NCBI GenBank assembly: GCA_021292105.1 | Contig: CM037871.1 | Location: forward strand, 59,108,866-59,172,865 | Source: Anadara kagoshimensis | Lineage: Eukaryota > Mollusca > Bivalvia > Arcoida > Arcidae | Length of the DNA stretch: 64,000 bases | Direction: 5' to 3' | Part shown: positions 33,821 to 48,800 of the stretch, piece after piece | Position numbering within the stretch: position 1 is the stretch's first letter | Layout of the letters: each line of letters starts with the position of its first letter | Made by a program: the position numbers and the translations under genes | Notes under the pieces: model-generated | The model's database searches: none | Told to the model about the DNA's origin: nothing | The model's input: the letters and a program-made list of their open reading frames with translations, nothing else

Positions 33821-36800
33821 GTAAGTAATTTACCGGCGCCACTTTCATGATCAAAGCTCACCTGTTTAACCTTATTTGTCTGTTTCAACGTTTTTAATTT
33901 GCTTTGGGATTGTGATTTAGACATGGATTAGATTTTTTAAATTACACAGACTACCTACAAATGTGTACCTTGCCCAATATTTCTTGACCAACGTAGCATT
34001 TATTCATGTACCATACATGTAGAACTAAATCTTTTTTATCTTGTCTGGCCTTAGTGGAGATAGACATTCTTTGCTCTCAATGGAACAGCAGACGAGGCAC
34101 AGGTTCTCCATCTTGGTATACCTGATGTGCATACCTATCCAATTTATTCAGTGAAGATAAAAACGACTAGTCAGATTTTCCAACTTGGTATACTTTGATG
34201 TAAGGGATGCTCGACCTATCTAACCTATTTGTTCTTGGTGGAAAATCAAACGAGGCAGATTTTTCTATCTTGGTATACCTTGATGTAAAGGATGGTCTAC
34301 ATATCTATCCTATGTGTTCTTGGTGGAACATCAGACGAGGCAGATCTTTCTATCTTGGTATATCTTAATGTAAGGAATGGTATACATTTCTATCCTATTT
34401 GTTTTTGGTGGAAAACCAGACGAAACAGATCTTTTTATCTTGGTATACCTTGATGTAAGGGATGGTCTAGCTATCTAACCTATTAGTTCTTGGTGGAACA
34501 TCAGACGAGGCATATCTTTCTATCTTGGTATACCTTAATGTAAGGAATGGTCTACATATCTATCCTATTTGTTCTTGGTGGAACATCAGACGAGGCAGAT
34601 CTTTCTATCTTGGTATATCTTGATGTAAGGAATGGTCTACATATCTATCCTATTTGTTGTTGGTGGAACATCAAACGAGACAGATCTTTCTATTTTGGTA
34701 TACCTAAATGTAAGGAATGGTCTACATATCTATCCTATTTGTTCTTGGTGGAACATCAGACGAGACAGATCTTTCTATTTTTGGTATATCGGATGTAAGG
34801 GATGGTCTAGCTATCTATCCTATTTGTTCTTGGTTGAACATCAGACGAGGCAGGTCTTTCTATCTTGGTATATCTTGATGTAAGGGATGGTCTACATATA
34901 TATCCTTATTGTTCTTGGTGGAACATCAGACGGGACAGATCTTTCTATCTTGGTATATCTTGATGAAAGAGATGGTCTACATATCTAACCTATTAGTTCT
35001 TGGTTGAACATCAGATGAGGCAGATCTTTTCACCCTGGTATACCTTGATGTAAGGGATGGTCGACCTATATAACGAATTAGTTCTTAGTAGAACATCATA
35101 CGAGGCAGATCTTTCTATCTTGGTATACCTTGATGTAAGGGATGGTCGACCTATCTAACCTATTAGTTCTTGATGGAACATAAGACGAGACAGTTCTTTT
35201 TATCTTGGTATACCTTGATGTAAGGGTGGTCTACCTATCTATCTGATTAGTTCTTGGTGGAACATCAGACGAGACAAATTTTACGATCTTGGTATACCTT
35301 GATTTAAGGGATGCTCGACCTATCTAACTATTAGTTCTTGGTGGAACATCATACGAGGCAGATCTTTCTATCTTGAGATACCTTGATGTAAGGGTCGTCA
35401 ACTTATCTATCCTAATTGTGGAACATTCGACGAGACACATCTTTTTATCTTGGTATACCTTGATGTAAAGGGATGGTCTACATATCTATCCTATTAGTTC
35501 TTGGTGGAACACCAGACGAGGCAGATCTTTCTATCTTTGTATACCTTGATGTAAGGGATTGTCGACCTATCTATCATAATTGTTGTTGGTGATACATCAG
35601 ACGAGACAGATCTATCTATTTTGGTATACCTTAATGTAAGGAATGGTCTACATATCTATCCTATTTGTTCTTGGTGGAACATCAGACGAGACAGATCTTT
35701 CTATTTTGGTATATCTGATGTAAGGGATGGTCTAGCTATCTATCCTATTTGTTCTTGGTTGAACATCAGACGAGGCAGGTCTTTCTATCTTGGTATATCT
35801 TGATGTAAGGGATGGTCTACATATATATCCTTATTGTTCTTGGTGGAACATCAGACGGGACAGATCTTTCTATCTTGGTATATCTTGATGAAAGAGATGG
35901 TCTACATATCTAACCTATTAGTTCTTGGTTGAACATCAGATGAGGCAGATCTTTTCACCCTGGTATACCTTGATGTAAGGGATGGTCGACCTATATAACG
36001 AATTAGTTCTTAGTAGAACATCATACGAGGCAGATCTTTCTATCTTGGTATACCTTGATGTAAGGGATGGTCGACCTATCTAACCTATTAGTTCTTGATG
36101 GAACATAAGACGAGACAGTTCTTTTTATCTTGGTATACCTTGATGTAAGGGTGGTCTACCTATCTATCTGATTAGTTCTTGGTGGAACATCAGACGAGAC
36201 AAATTTTACGATCTTGGTATACCTTGATTTAAGGGATGCTCGACCTATCTAACTATTAGTTCTTGGTGGAACATCATACGAGGCAGATCTTTCTATCTTG
36301 AGATACCTTGATGTAAGGGTCGTCAACTTATCTATCCTAATTGTGGAACATTCGACGAGACACATCTTTTTATCTTGGTATACCTTGATGTAAAGGGATG
36401 GTCTACATATCTATCCTATTAGTTCTTGGTGGAACACCAGACGAGGCAGATCTTTCTATCTTTGTATACCTTGATGTAAGGGATTGTCGACCTATCTATC
36501 ATAATTGTTGTTGGTGATACATCAGACGAGACAGATCTATCTATTTTGGTATACCTTAATGTAAGGAATGGTCTACATATCTATCCTATTTGTTCTTGGT
36601 GGAACATCAGACGAGACAGATCTTTCTATTTTGGTATATCTGATGTAAGGGATGGTCTAGCTATCTATCCTATTTGTTCTTGGTTGAACATCAGACGAGG
36701 CAGGTCTTTCTATCTTGGTATATCTTGATGTAAGGGATGGTCTACATATATATCCTTATTGTTCTTGGTGGAACATCAGACGTGACAGAACTTTCTATCT

Positions 36801-39800
36801 TGGTATATCTTGATGAAAGAGATGGTCTACATATCTAACCTATTAGTTCTTGGTTGAACATCAGATGAGGCAGATCTTTTCACCCTGGTATACCTTGATG
36901 TAAGGGATGGTCGACCTATATAACGAATTAGTTCTTAGTAGAACATCATACGAGGCAGATCTTTCTATCTTGGTATACCTTGATGTAAGGGATGGTCGAC
37001 CTATCTAACCTATTAGTTCTTGATGGAACATAAGACGAGACAGTTCTTTTTATCTTGGTATACCTTGATGTAAGGGTGGTCTACCTATCTATCTGATTAG
37101 TTCTTGGTGGAACATCAGACGAGACAAATTTTACGATCTTGGTATACCTTGATTTAAGGGATGCTCGACCTATCTAACTATTAGTTCTTGGTGGAACATC
37201 ATACGAGGCAGATCTTTCTATCTTGAGATACCTTGATGTAAGGGTCGTCAACTTATCTATCCTAATTGTGGAACATTCGACGAGACACATCTTTTTATCT
37301 TGGTAAACCTTGATGTAAAGGGATGGTCTACATATCTATCCTATTAGTTCTTGGTGGAACACCAGACGAGGCAGATCTTTCTATCTTTGTATACCTTGAT
37401 GTAAGGGATTGTCGACCTATCTATCATAATTGTTGTTGGTGATACATCAGACGAGACAGATCTATCTATTTTGGTATACCTTAATGTAAGGAATGGTCTA
37501 CATATCTATCCTATTTGTTCTTGTGGAACATCAGACGAGACAGATCTTTCTATTTTGGTATATCTGATGTAAGGGATGGTCTAGCTATCTATCCTATTTG
37601 TTCTTGGTTGAACATCAGACGAGGCAGGTCTTTCTATCTTGGTATATCTTGATGTAAGGGATGGTCTACATATATATCCTTATTGTTCTTGGTGGAACAT
37701 CAGACGAGACAGATCTTTTTATCTTGGAGTACCTTGATGTAAGGGATGGTCTACATATCTAACCTATTAGTTCTTGGTCCAACATCACAAGAGAAGATCT
37801 TTTTCTCTTGGAATAACTTGATGTAAGGGATGGTCTACATATCTATTCTATTTATTCTTGGGGGACATCAGATCTTTTTATCTTGGTATACCTTGATGTA
37901 AGGGATGGTCTACCTATCTGTCCTAATTGTTTGTGGAACATCAGACCAGACAGATCTTTCTGTCTTGGTATACCTTGATGTAAGGGATGGTCTACATATC
38001 TAACCTATTTGTCCTATTTGTTCTTGGTGGAACGTCAAACGAAACAGATCTTTCTATCTTTGTATACCTTAATGTAAGGGATTGTCTACCTATCTATCTG
38101 ATTAGCTCTTGGTGGAACATCAGAGGAGGCAGATCTTTCTATCTTGGTATACCTTGATGTAACGAATGGTCTACATATCTATCGTAATTGTTCTTGGTGG
38201 AACACCAGACGAGGCAGATCTTTCTAAGTTGCAATACCTTGATGTAAGGGGTGGTCTCTATATGTATCCTAATTGTTCTTGGTGGAACATCAGACGAGAC
38301 AGATCTTTCTATATTAGTATACCTTGATGAAAGAGATGGTCTACATATCTAACCTATTAGTTCTTGGTTGAACATCAGATGAGGCAGATCTTTTCACCCT
38401 GGTATACCTTGATGTAAGGGATGGTCGACCTATATAACGAATTAGTTCTTAGTAGAACATCATACGAGGCAGATCTTTTTATCTTGGTATACCTTGATGT
38501 AAGGGATGGTCGACCTATCTAACCTATTAGTTCTTGATGGAACATAAGACGAGACAGTTCTTTTTATCTTGGTATACCTTGATGTAAGGGTGGTCTACCT
38601 ATCTATCTGATTAGTTCTTGGTGGAACATCAGACGAGACAAATTTTACGATCTTGGTATACCTTGATTTAAGGGATGCTCGACCTATCTAACTATTAGTT
38701 CTTGGTGGAACATCATACGAGGCAGATCTTTCTATCTTGAGATACCTTGATGTAAGGGTCGTCAACTTATCTATCCCAATTGTGGAACATTCGACGAGAC
38801 ACATCTTTTTATCTTGGTATACCTTGATGTAAGGGATGGTCTACATATCTATCCTATTAGTTCTTGGTGGAACACCAGACGAGGCAGATCTTTCTATCTT
38901 TGTATACCTTGATGTAAGGGATTGTCGACCTATCTATCATAATTGTTCTTGGTGATACATCAGACGAGACAGATCTATCTATTTTGGTATACATTGATAT
39001 AAGGGATGGTCTACATATCTAACCGATTTGTTCTTTGTGGAACATCATACGAGACAGATCTTTCTATCTTGGTATACCTTGATATAAGGGATGGTCTACA
39101 TATCTATCCTATTAGTTCTTGGTGGAACATCATTCGAGGCAGATCTTTCTATCTTTGTATACCTTGATCTAAGGGGTGGTCTACCTATCTATCTTAATTG
39201 TTCTTGGTGGAACATCAGACGAGACAGATCTTTCTATCTTGGAATACCTTGATCTAAGGGATGGTCTACATATCTAACCTATTTGTTCTTGGTGGAATAT
39301 CAGACGAGACAGATCTTTCTATCTTGGTATACCTTGATATAAGGGATGGTCTACATATCTATCCTATTAGTTCTTGGTGGAACATCATTCGAGGCAGATC
39401 TTTCTATCTTTGTATACCTTGATCTAAGGGGTGGTCTACATATCTAACCTATTTGTTCTTGGTGGAATATCAGACGAGACAGATCTTTCTATCTTTCTAC
39501 ATGTATACCTTAATGTAAGGGATTGTCTATATATCTATCTGATTAGTTTTTGGTTGAACATCAGACGAGGCAGATCTTTCTATCTTGGAATACCTTGATG
39601 TCAGGGATGGTCTACATATCTGTCCTAATTGTTCTTGTTAGAACATAAGACGAGACAGATCTTTTTCTCTTGGTATACCTTGATGTAAGGAATGGTCTAC
39701 ATATCTATCCTATTTGATTTTTGCGAAACATAAGGCTAGAAAGACGTTCTTGATACCGATTGAAACACTAATTCTTTGAACGTTGTTTGGATGTTGCTAT

Positions 39801-42800
39801 TGATATTTTCAAATACTAATTCTTTGAACGTTGTTTGGATGTTCCTATAGATATTTGCAAACATTAATTCTTTGAACGTTGTTTGGATGTTCCTATAGAA
39901 ATTTTCAAACACTAATTCTTTGAAAGTTTTTTGGATGTTTCTATAGATATTTTGAAACAGTAATTCTTTGAACGTTGTTTGGATGTTCCTATAGATATTT
40001 TCAAACACTAATTCTTTGAACGTTGTTTTGATGTTCCTATTGATATTTTCAAACACTAATTCTTTGAACGTTGTTTGGATGTTCCTACAGATATTTTCAA
40101 ACACTAATTCTTTGAACGTTGTTTGAATGTTCCTATTGATATTTTCAAACACTAATTCTGTGAACGTTGTTTTGATGTTCCTATAGATATTTTCAAACAC
40201 TAATTCTGTGAACGTTGTTTTGATGTTCCTACAGATATTTTCAAACACTAATTCTGTGAACGTTGTTTTGATGTTCCTATAGATATTTTCAAACACTAAT
40301 TCTTTGAACGTTGTTTGGATGTTCCTATAGATATTTTCAAACACTAATTCTGTGAACGTTATTTTGATGTTCCTACAGATATTTTCAAACACTAATTGTG
40401 TGAACGTTGTTTTGATGTTCCTATTGATATTTTCAAACACTAATTCTTTGAACGTTGTTTGGATGTTCCTATAGATATTTTCAAACACTAATTCTTTGAA
40501 CGTTGTTTGGATGTTCCTACAGATATTTTCAAACACTAATTCTTTGAACGTTGTTTGGATGTTCCTACAGATATTTTCAAACACTAATTCTTAGAACGTT
40601 GTTTGGATGTTCCTACAGATATTTTCAAACACTAATTCTTTGAACGTTGTTTGGATGTTCCTACAGATATTTTCAAACACTAATTCTTTGAACGTTGTTT
40701 GGATGTTCCTACAGATATTTTCAAACACTAATTCTGTGAACGTTGTTTGGATGTTCCTATAGATATTTTCAAACACTAATTCTGTGAACGTTGTTTGGAT
40801 GTTCCTATTGATATTTTCAAACACTAATTCTTTGAACGTTGTTTGGATGTTCCTATTGATATTTTCAAACACTAATTCTGTGAACGTTGTTTGGATGTTC
40901 CTATAGATATTTTCAAACAGTAATTCTTTGAACGTTGTTTGGATGTTCCTATAGATATTTTCAAACACTAATTCTTTGAACGTTGTTTGGATGTTCCTAT
41001 AGATATTTTCAAACACTAATTCTTTGAATGTTGTTTGGATGTTCCTATAGATATTTTCAAACACTAATTCTTTGAACGTTGTTTGGATGTTCCTATAGAT
41101 ATTTTCAAACACTAATTCTGTGAACGTTGTTTGGATGTTCCTACAGATATTTTCAAACACTAATTCTTTGAACGTTGTTTGGATGTTCCTACAGATATTT
41201 TCAAACACTAATTCTGTGAACGTTGTTTGGATGTTCCTACAGATATTTTCAAACACTAATTCTGTGAACGTTGTTTGGATGTTCCTACAGATATTTTCAA
41301 ACACTAATTCTTTGAACGTTGTTTGGATGTTCCTATAGATATTTTCAAACACTAATTCTTTGAACGTTGTTTGGATGTTCCTACAGATATTTTCAAACAC
41401 TAATTCTTTGAACTTTGTTTGGATGTTCCTACAGATATTTTCAAACACTAATTCTTAGAACGTTGTTTGGATGTTCCTACAGATATTTTCAAACACTAAT
41501 TCTTTGAACGTTGTTTGGATGTTCCTACAGATATTTTCAAACACTAATTCTTTGAACGTTGTTTGGATGTTCCTACAGATATTTTCAAACACTAATTCTG
41601 TGAACGTTGTTTGGATGTTCCTATAGATATTTTCAAATACTAATTCTGTGAACGTTGTTTGGATGTTCCTATTGATATTTTCAAACACTAATTCTTTGAA
41701 CGTTGTTTGGATGTTCCTATTGATATTTTCAAACACTAATTCTGTGAACGTTGTTTGGATGTTCCTATAGATATTTTCAAACAGTAATTCTTTGAACGTT
41801 GTTTGGATGTTCCTATAGATATTTTCAAACACTAATTCTTTGAACGTTGTTTGGATGTTCCTATAGATATTTTCAAACACTAATTCTTTGAATGTTGTTT
41901 GGATGTTCCTATAGATATTTTCAAACACTAATTCTTTGAACGTTGTTTGGATGTTCCTATAGATATTTTCAAACACTAATTCTGTGAACGTTGTTTGGAT
42001 GTTCCTACAGATATTTTCAAACACTAATTCTTTGAACGTTGTTTGGATGTTCCTACAGATATTTTCAAACACTAATTCTGTGAACGTTGTTTGGATGTTC
42101 CTACAGATATTTTCAAACACTAATTCTGTGAACGTTGTTTGGATGTTCCTACAGATATTTTCAAACACTAATTCTTTGAACGTTGTTTGGATGTTCCTAC
42201 AGATATTTTCAAACACTAATTCTTTGAACGTTGTTTGGATGTTCCTACAGATATTTTCAAACACTAATTCTTTGAACGTTGTTTGGATGTTCCTATAGAT
42301 ATTTTCAAACACTAATTCTTTGAACGTTGTTTGGATGTTCCTACAGATATTTTCAAACACTAATTCTTTGAACGTTGTTTGGATGTTCCTATAGATATTT
42401 TCAAACACTAATTCTTTGAATGTTGTTTGGATGTTCCTACAGATATTTTCAAACACTAATTCTTTGAACGTTGTTTGGATGTTCCTACAGATATTTTCAA
42501 ACACTAATTCTTTGAACGTTGTTTGGATGTTCCTATAGATATTTTCAAACACTAATTCTTTGAATGTTGTTTGGATGTTCCTACAGATATTTTCAAACAC
42601 TAATTCTGTGAACGTTGTTTGGATGATCCTACAGATATTTTCAAACACTAATTCTTTGAACGTTGTTTGGATGTTCCTATAGATATTTTCAAACACTAAT
42701 TCTGTGAACGTTGTTTGGATGTTCCTACAGATATTTTCAAACACTAATTCTGTGAACGTTGTTTGGATGTTCCTATAGATATTTTCAAACACTAATTCTG

Positions 42801-45800
42801 TGAACGTTGTTTGGATGTTCCTACAGATATTTTCAAACACTAATTCTTTGAACGTTGTTTGGATGTTCCTATAGATATTTTCAAACACTAATTCTTTGAA
42901 TGTTGTTTGGATGTTCCTACAGATATTTTCAAACATTAATTCTTTGAACGTTGTTTGGATGTTCCTACAGATATTTTCAAACACTAATTCTTTGAACGTT
43001 GTTTGGATGTTCCTATAGATATTTTCAAACACTAATTCTTTGAACGTTGTTTTAATGTTCCTATAGATATTTTCAAACACTAATTCTTTGAACGTTGTTT
43101 TAATGTTCCTATAGATATTTTCAAACACTAATTCTTTGAACGTTGTTTTAATGTTCCTATAGATATTTTCAAACACTAATTCTTTGAACGTTGTTTTAAT
43201 GTTCCTACAGATATTTTCAAACACTAATTCTTTGAACGTTGTTTGGATGTTCCTATAGATATTTTCAAACACTAATTCTTTGAACGTTGTTTTGATGTTC
43301 CTACAGATATTTTCAAGCACTAATTCTGTGAACGTTGTTTGGATGTTCCTATAGATATTTTCAAACACTAATTCTGTGAACGTTGTTTGGATGTTCCTAC
43401 AGATATTTTCAAACACTAATTCTTTGAACGTTGTTTGGATGTTCCTACAGATATTTTCAAACACTAATTCTTTGAACGTTGTTTGGATGTTCCTATACAT
43501 ATTTTCGAACACTAATTCTTTGAACGTTGTTTGGATGTTCCTATAGATATTTTCAAACACTAATTCTTTGAACGTTGTTTTAATGTTCCTATAGATATTT
43601 TCAAACACTAATTCTTTGAACGTTGTTTGGATGTTCCTATAGATATTTTCAAACACTAATTCTTTGAATGTTGTTTTAATGTTCCTATAGATATTTTCAA
43701 ACACTAATTCTGTGAACGTTGTTTAGATGTTCCTATAGATTTTTCAAACACTAATTCTTTGAACGTTGTTTGGATGTTCCTATACATATTTTCAAACACT
43801 AATTCTTTGAACGTTGTTTGGATGTTCCTACAGATATTTTCAAACACTAATTCTGTGAACGTTGTTTAGATGTTCCTATAGATATTTTCAAACACTAATT
43901 CTGTGAACGTTGTTTGGATGTTCCTACAGATATTTTCAAACACAAATTCTTTGAACGTTGTTTGGATGTTCCTACAGATATTTTCAAACACTAATTCTTT
44001 GAACGTTGTTTGGATGTTCCTACAGATATTTTCAAACACTAATTCTGTGAACGTTGTTTGGATGTTCCTACAGATATTTTCAAACACTAATTCTTTGAAC
44101 GTTGTTTGGATGTTCCTACAGATATTTTCAAACACTAATTCTTTGAACGTTGTTTGGATGTTCCTATAGATATTTTCAAACACTAATTCTGTGAACGTTG
44201 TTTGGATGTTCCTATAGATATTTTCAAACACTAATTCTGTGAACGTTGTTTGGATGTTCCTACAGATATTTTCAAACACTAATTCTTTGAACGTTGTTTG
44301 GATGTTCCTATAGATATTTTCAAACACTAATTCTGTGAACGTTGTTTGGATGTTCCTATAGATATTTTCAAACACTAATTCTGTGAACGTTGTTTGGATG
44401 TTCCTACAGATATTTTCAAACACTAATTCTTTGAACGTTGTTTGGATGTTCCTATAGATATTTTCAAACACTAATTCTTTGAACGTTGTTTGGATGTTCC
44501 TACAGATATTTTCAAACACTAATTCTTTGAACGTTGTTTGGATGTTCCTATTGATATTTTCAAACACTAATTCTGTGAACGTTGTTTGGATGTTCCTATT
44601 GATATTTTCAAACAGTAATTCTTTGAACGTTGTTTGGATGTTCCTATAGATATTTTCAAACACTAATTCTGTGAACGTTGTTTGGATGTTCCTATTGATA
44701 TTTTCAAACACTAATTCTTTGAACGTTGTTTGGATGTTCCTATTGATATTTTCAAACAGTAATTCTTTGAACGTTGTTTGGATGTTCCTATAGATATTTT
44801 CAAACACTAATTCTGTGAACGTTGTTTGGATGTTCCTATAGATATTTTCAAACACTAATTCTGTGAACGTTGTTTGGATGTTCCTATAGATATTTTCAAA
44901 CACTAATTCTGTGAACGTTGTTTGGATGTTCCTATAGATATTTTCAAACACTAATTCTGTGAACGTTGTTTGGATGTTCCTATAGATATTTTCAAACACT
45001 AATTCTGTGAACGTTGTTTGAATGTTCCTATAGATATTTTCAAGCACTAATTCTGTGAACGTTGTTTGAATGTTCCTATAGATATTTTCAAGCACTAATT
45101 CTGTGAATGTTGTTTGGATGTTCCTATAGATATATTCATGCTTCTCATGGCCCATTTATATTTGTTTTTGCATTGCTGTAAGTATCTTTGAGTTTCTCGG
45201 TTCTATCGTAAACTTTTCTGAATTTATGACATTTTCTCAGTTTCCTTAGCTGATATCATTTCTATTTTAATAGTATGTTGTGTGGGTATTGAAAGTGAAT
45301 AATTGCACCAACTGAAAGCCAACTGATTTAGGAAAAATAATGACAGTGTCAGTAGTTAAGATTTTACTTAACTACTAATGTTAACTATATACAAAAGATA
45401 AAATCCATAATATCAACGGTTAAATTTGTCTTTCTTTTGTTTTATTTGTAGACAGTGAATAGAGATCTTGATTTAAAAGATGAATTTGGAAAAGTAATGC
45501 CCGCACACACAGTGTTTACAGCCAGTATTAAATATATGAAAGACCATTTACGTGAAGTTCTAGACCAACGGTTACCCGGTTTTCCCGATGAATGTATTTT
45601 TTGGGTCATAACTGTTCCAGCTCTCTGGAATGACTCTGCGAAACAGTTTATGAGAAAAGCAGCTAATGATGTAAGAAACCCGTAACTTTATGTCATAAAC
45701 ACTATAAATTACTTTAGTTGTCCGTCGAGGTCTTGGTGGCCACATTGCCAAGCTTAAGATTCGAATCCCTCTCTACATCATATTATAGTATTTTGTATAC

Positions 45801-48800
45801 ATGTATTTCATTCAGAAAATTCAAATTTTATAATATAATACAGATCTTGGTGAGAGAAAGATTGTCAGTTTACTTATCAAAGGTCGTTGATTTTCTCCGC
45901 CATGCACTCTGTTTTTTTTTTTCACAATGTCCTCCTCGATTTGAGTAAAACAAATCTTAACTCGGGTGTAAAACTCCATTGTTCAATATTCAATTATTGT
46001 CCGTAAAGCAAACACTTAAATGATTGACGGGTTATGAAAACGTTGCGGATCTACTACAATTTTCGCATCGGTCTCATGCAGATTATGTACCAGCTCAAAA
46101 CTTTCGGATCTCCGATCTATTTTTCTAAGGAAAAATCCCGATCTCGTTGCATTCTTGTTTTAAAATAGTACCAGACCGGTATTGTTCTGTTTTTGTCACC
46201 GGAGACATAGATACATGTATTTTAAGAAAAACATGTTGATATGAGAAACTTCCGAGGAATTTATAGTTGTCACCGATTGGTACACAAGGTATCTCCGCCA
46301 GAGCCAAAAACTATCGAAATATGAAGTATTTATTGTTGCATTTTAGCCAATAAATGATCAGAAACTTTCATCTATGGGTGCGCCAGAGACTCCTTGCAAT
46401 GTCTGTCTACTGCTTTAACCGTTGCTTCCAAAGCTGTTGAATTGGTCAACATGTACATTTGTTAAGCGTAACTACAACTATGGTGGTCATGTATTTAATA
46501 AGTAATTAAGCTTTAACAAAATGTTGCTTCATTATGCAATACTCTGAAACAAGGGGCATTTGAGAACGTTTGGCAATTCTGTTCCCTTAATACAAAAATA
46601 AATCAATACCGATTTTACATGATATGAAACAAAAAGAAAGATAAATGTTGCAAAAATACACATTACACTTCCACTAATAGAAACGTTTGAAAAGATAGGT
46701 CTATTTGCGTCTACGTGAGACAAAATTGGGATATCTTTAAACAAAATACACTCATCGACATGTTACATTTTAACATTTTGTTTAGCAACTATGTATACAC
46801 GTTAGAATTTGGAACATATATATTTTACATTTATTGCTTTTGTTCCCTCGCAAAAGTCAATTTCCTGAGGATGAAGCCCAAGGTAAATTTAAAAATATTT
46901 AACTTATTAAGGGTGAACAAATGTTCATATCTCACTCACTCAAAGGCAAATAAATTGTTTGTTTTACTATAATCAAGATAACCATGACAATAAACAAGAA
47001 AATAAGAAAGTTGGGTTTTCATCGTATGGAACGACCATAAAACTCTCCCTCTCATTTGTCTCCAATTGGAATTCACGGGAGGCAAACGCTAGAAAGTCGA
47101 GGCCAATTCTGTATCAATAACGTCATATAATTGTGACGTTATTTTGTGTTCCAAATATATTGACTATGTTCATTTCGAAAATAAAACTTAAACTTAATTG
47201 GAACAATAGTGATACATTTCACACATTTATTACAGGCCGGGATAGACGACAAACAGCTGACATTTGCTCTAGAACCGGAAGCAGCAGCTCTTTACTGTAA
47301 GACACTTCCGGAAGGTCAACTATCCGGGAGTCAAGATATAAGTGCATTACACTGCTTTCAGCCTGGAGGAAAATACATGGTGCTCGATCTTGGTGGTATG
47401 CCTATTTATATACTTATTTAGAGAGAAGGTTTTTTATGAGAAAGGGTCTTTTTAGTGAAAAGGGGATCGTTTTAGATCAAACACAGAGGTGTTTAAGCAG
47501 ATGCTTTATCAAACCGTAACATACTATAAGTTAATTATCTGTTTGACTTCAATAAGGCACAAAACATTACCGCTTAACAAGTACTAGTACCTACAAATGA
47601 GCGGGTATCTCATAAGGTCCAGTATCGAATCCAAAAACTTAATGTTACCCATCCAACATACAATGTTTTTATTCTAACCTCATTTTGTTTCAATGGTATT
47701 GATCAAATTACAGTAATATATGCTCCATTCAATTTTGTACAAACTATTAGTGAGAGATGAAACAGGTCCATTAAATCCTTTCCGTGATTCCCCCCCCCCC
47801 CCCCCCCCCCCCCGAAGTGCAGGGGTGTATATGTATAAGTTTATCAGGATCTGATATTGTAACTTTTTCATATCTTTAATATCTATGGATAAATTTTGTT
47901 TAATTTGACACAAATGTAAACCGACATAAGACGATGTGTTGCATACCAACATTTGATACATGGCAAAATCTTAGGAAAACAATTTAACAACGTTGGGAAC
48001 AGGTGAGGGATGTTTGTCTTTCAGGAGACTACTCTACTTTACTTAGGAAGAGATAGGGATACAAACTTTCAAAATTCAAGACGGTTACCATAATTAATAT
48101 TGGAAATTAATCGAGTTCAAAATGTGACATGCACAACTAGACCATATGCTTAACGTTAATCACTCCCACAAAGTTGGTTGTGGTTGAAATAGGAGGATAT
48201 AGATGAACGGTTAGACGCAGGATTAATTGGACCACTTGTCATGTTGTATCCTGTTCTATTTAGTCGGTCCAAGAAGTTAATGTAAATGATGTACCTTTTA
48301 TATAACCAATATTTCTTTTGACAGCGTTCTTTAATATTTCTTTCGTCTTTTGAGCAGGTGGTACCGTGGATACAACAGTTCATGGCGTGAGAGATGACGG
48401 TGGTACAGTTGAACTACACAAAGCCTGTGGTGGGCCATGGGGAGGTACACAAGTGGACTCTGAATTCATCAGTTATGTTGTGAAAACGCTTGACGAAGAT
48501 TTGAAGCCGAAGTTGAAAGAAACGTGCGCCTGGGATTGGATAAAAATGGAAAAAGAACTTGAAAGTACAAAGAGAAAAGTAGATTATAGTTCAAGTAAAC
48601 CTGTCCGAATGGAAATCCCTGCAAAAATAATCATCAACAGCAACAAAGAAATTCAAGAACTAACTTCATTCAATAAAATGAAAGTTGACCACGATATTTT
48701 AAGAACTTTCTTTAAACCGTCGGTTGAACACATTGCAAAACATGTAGAAGACATTTTGAAAGAAGTTGATGATATTCAACTTATTTTGATGGTAGGTGGG

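Noticed and set aside
43866..45155. Long minus-strand frame (429 codons) as a real repetitive protein gene
   Set aside because: It is a by-product of a 48-bp period without stop codons. Unit variants change residues freely, no start context or unique N-terminus is seen, and copy A's array breaks the frame repeatedly.
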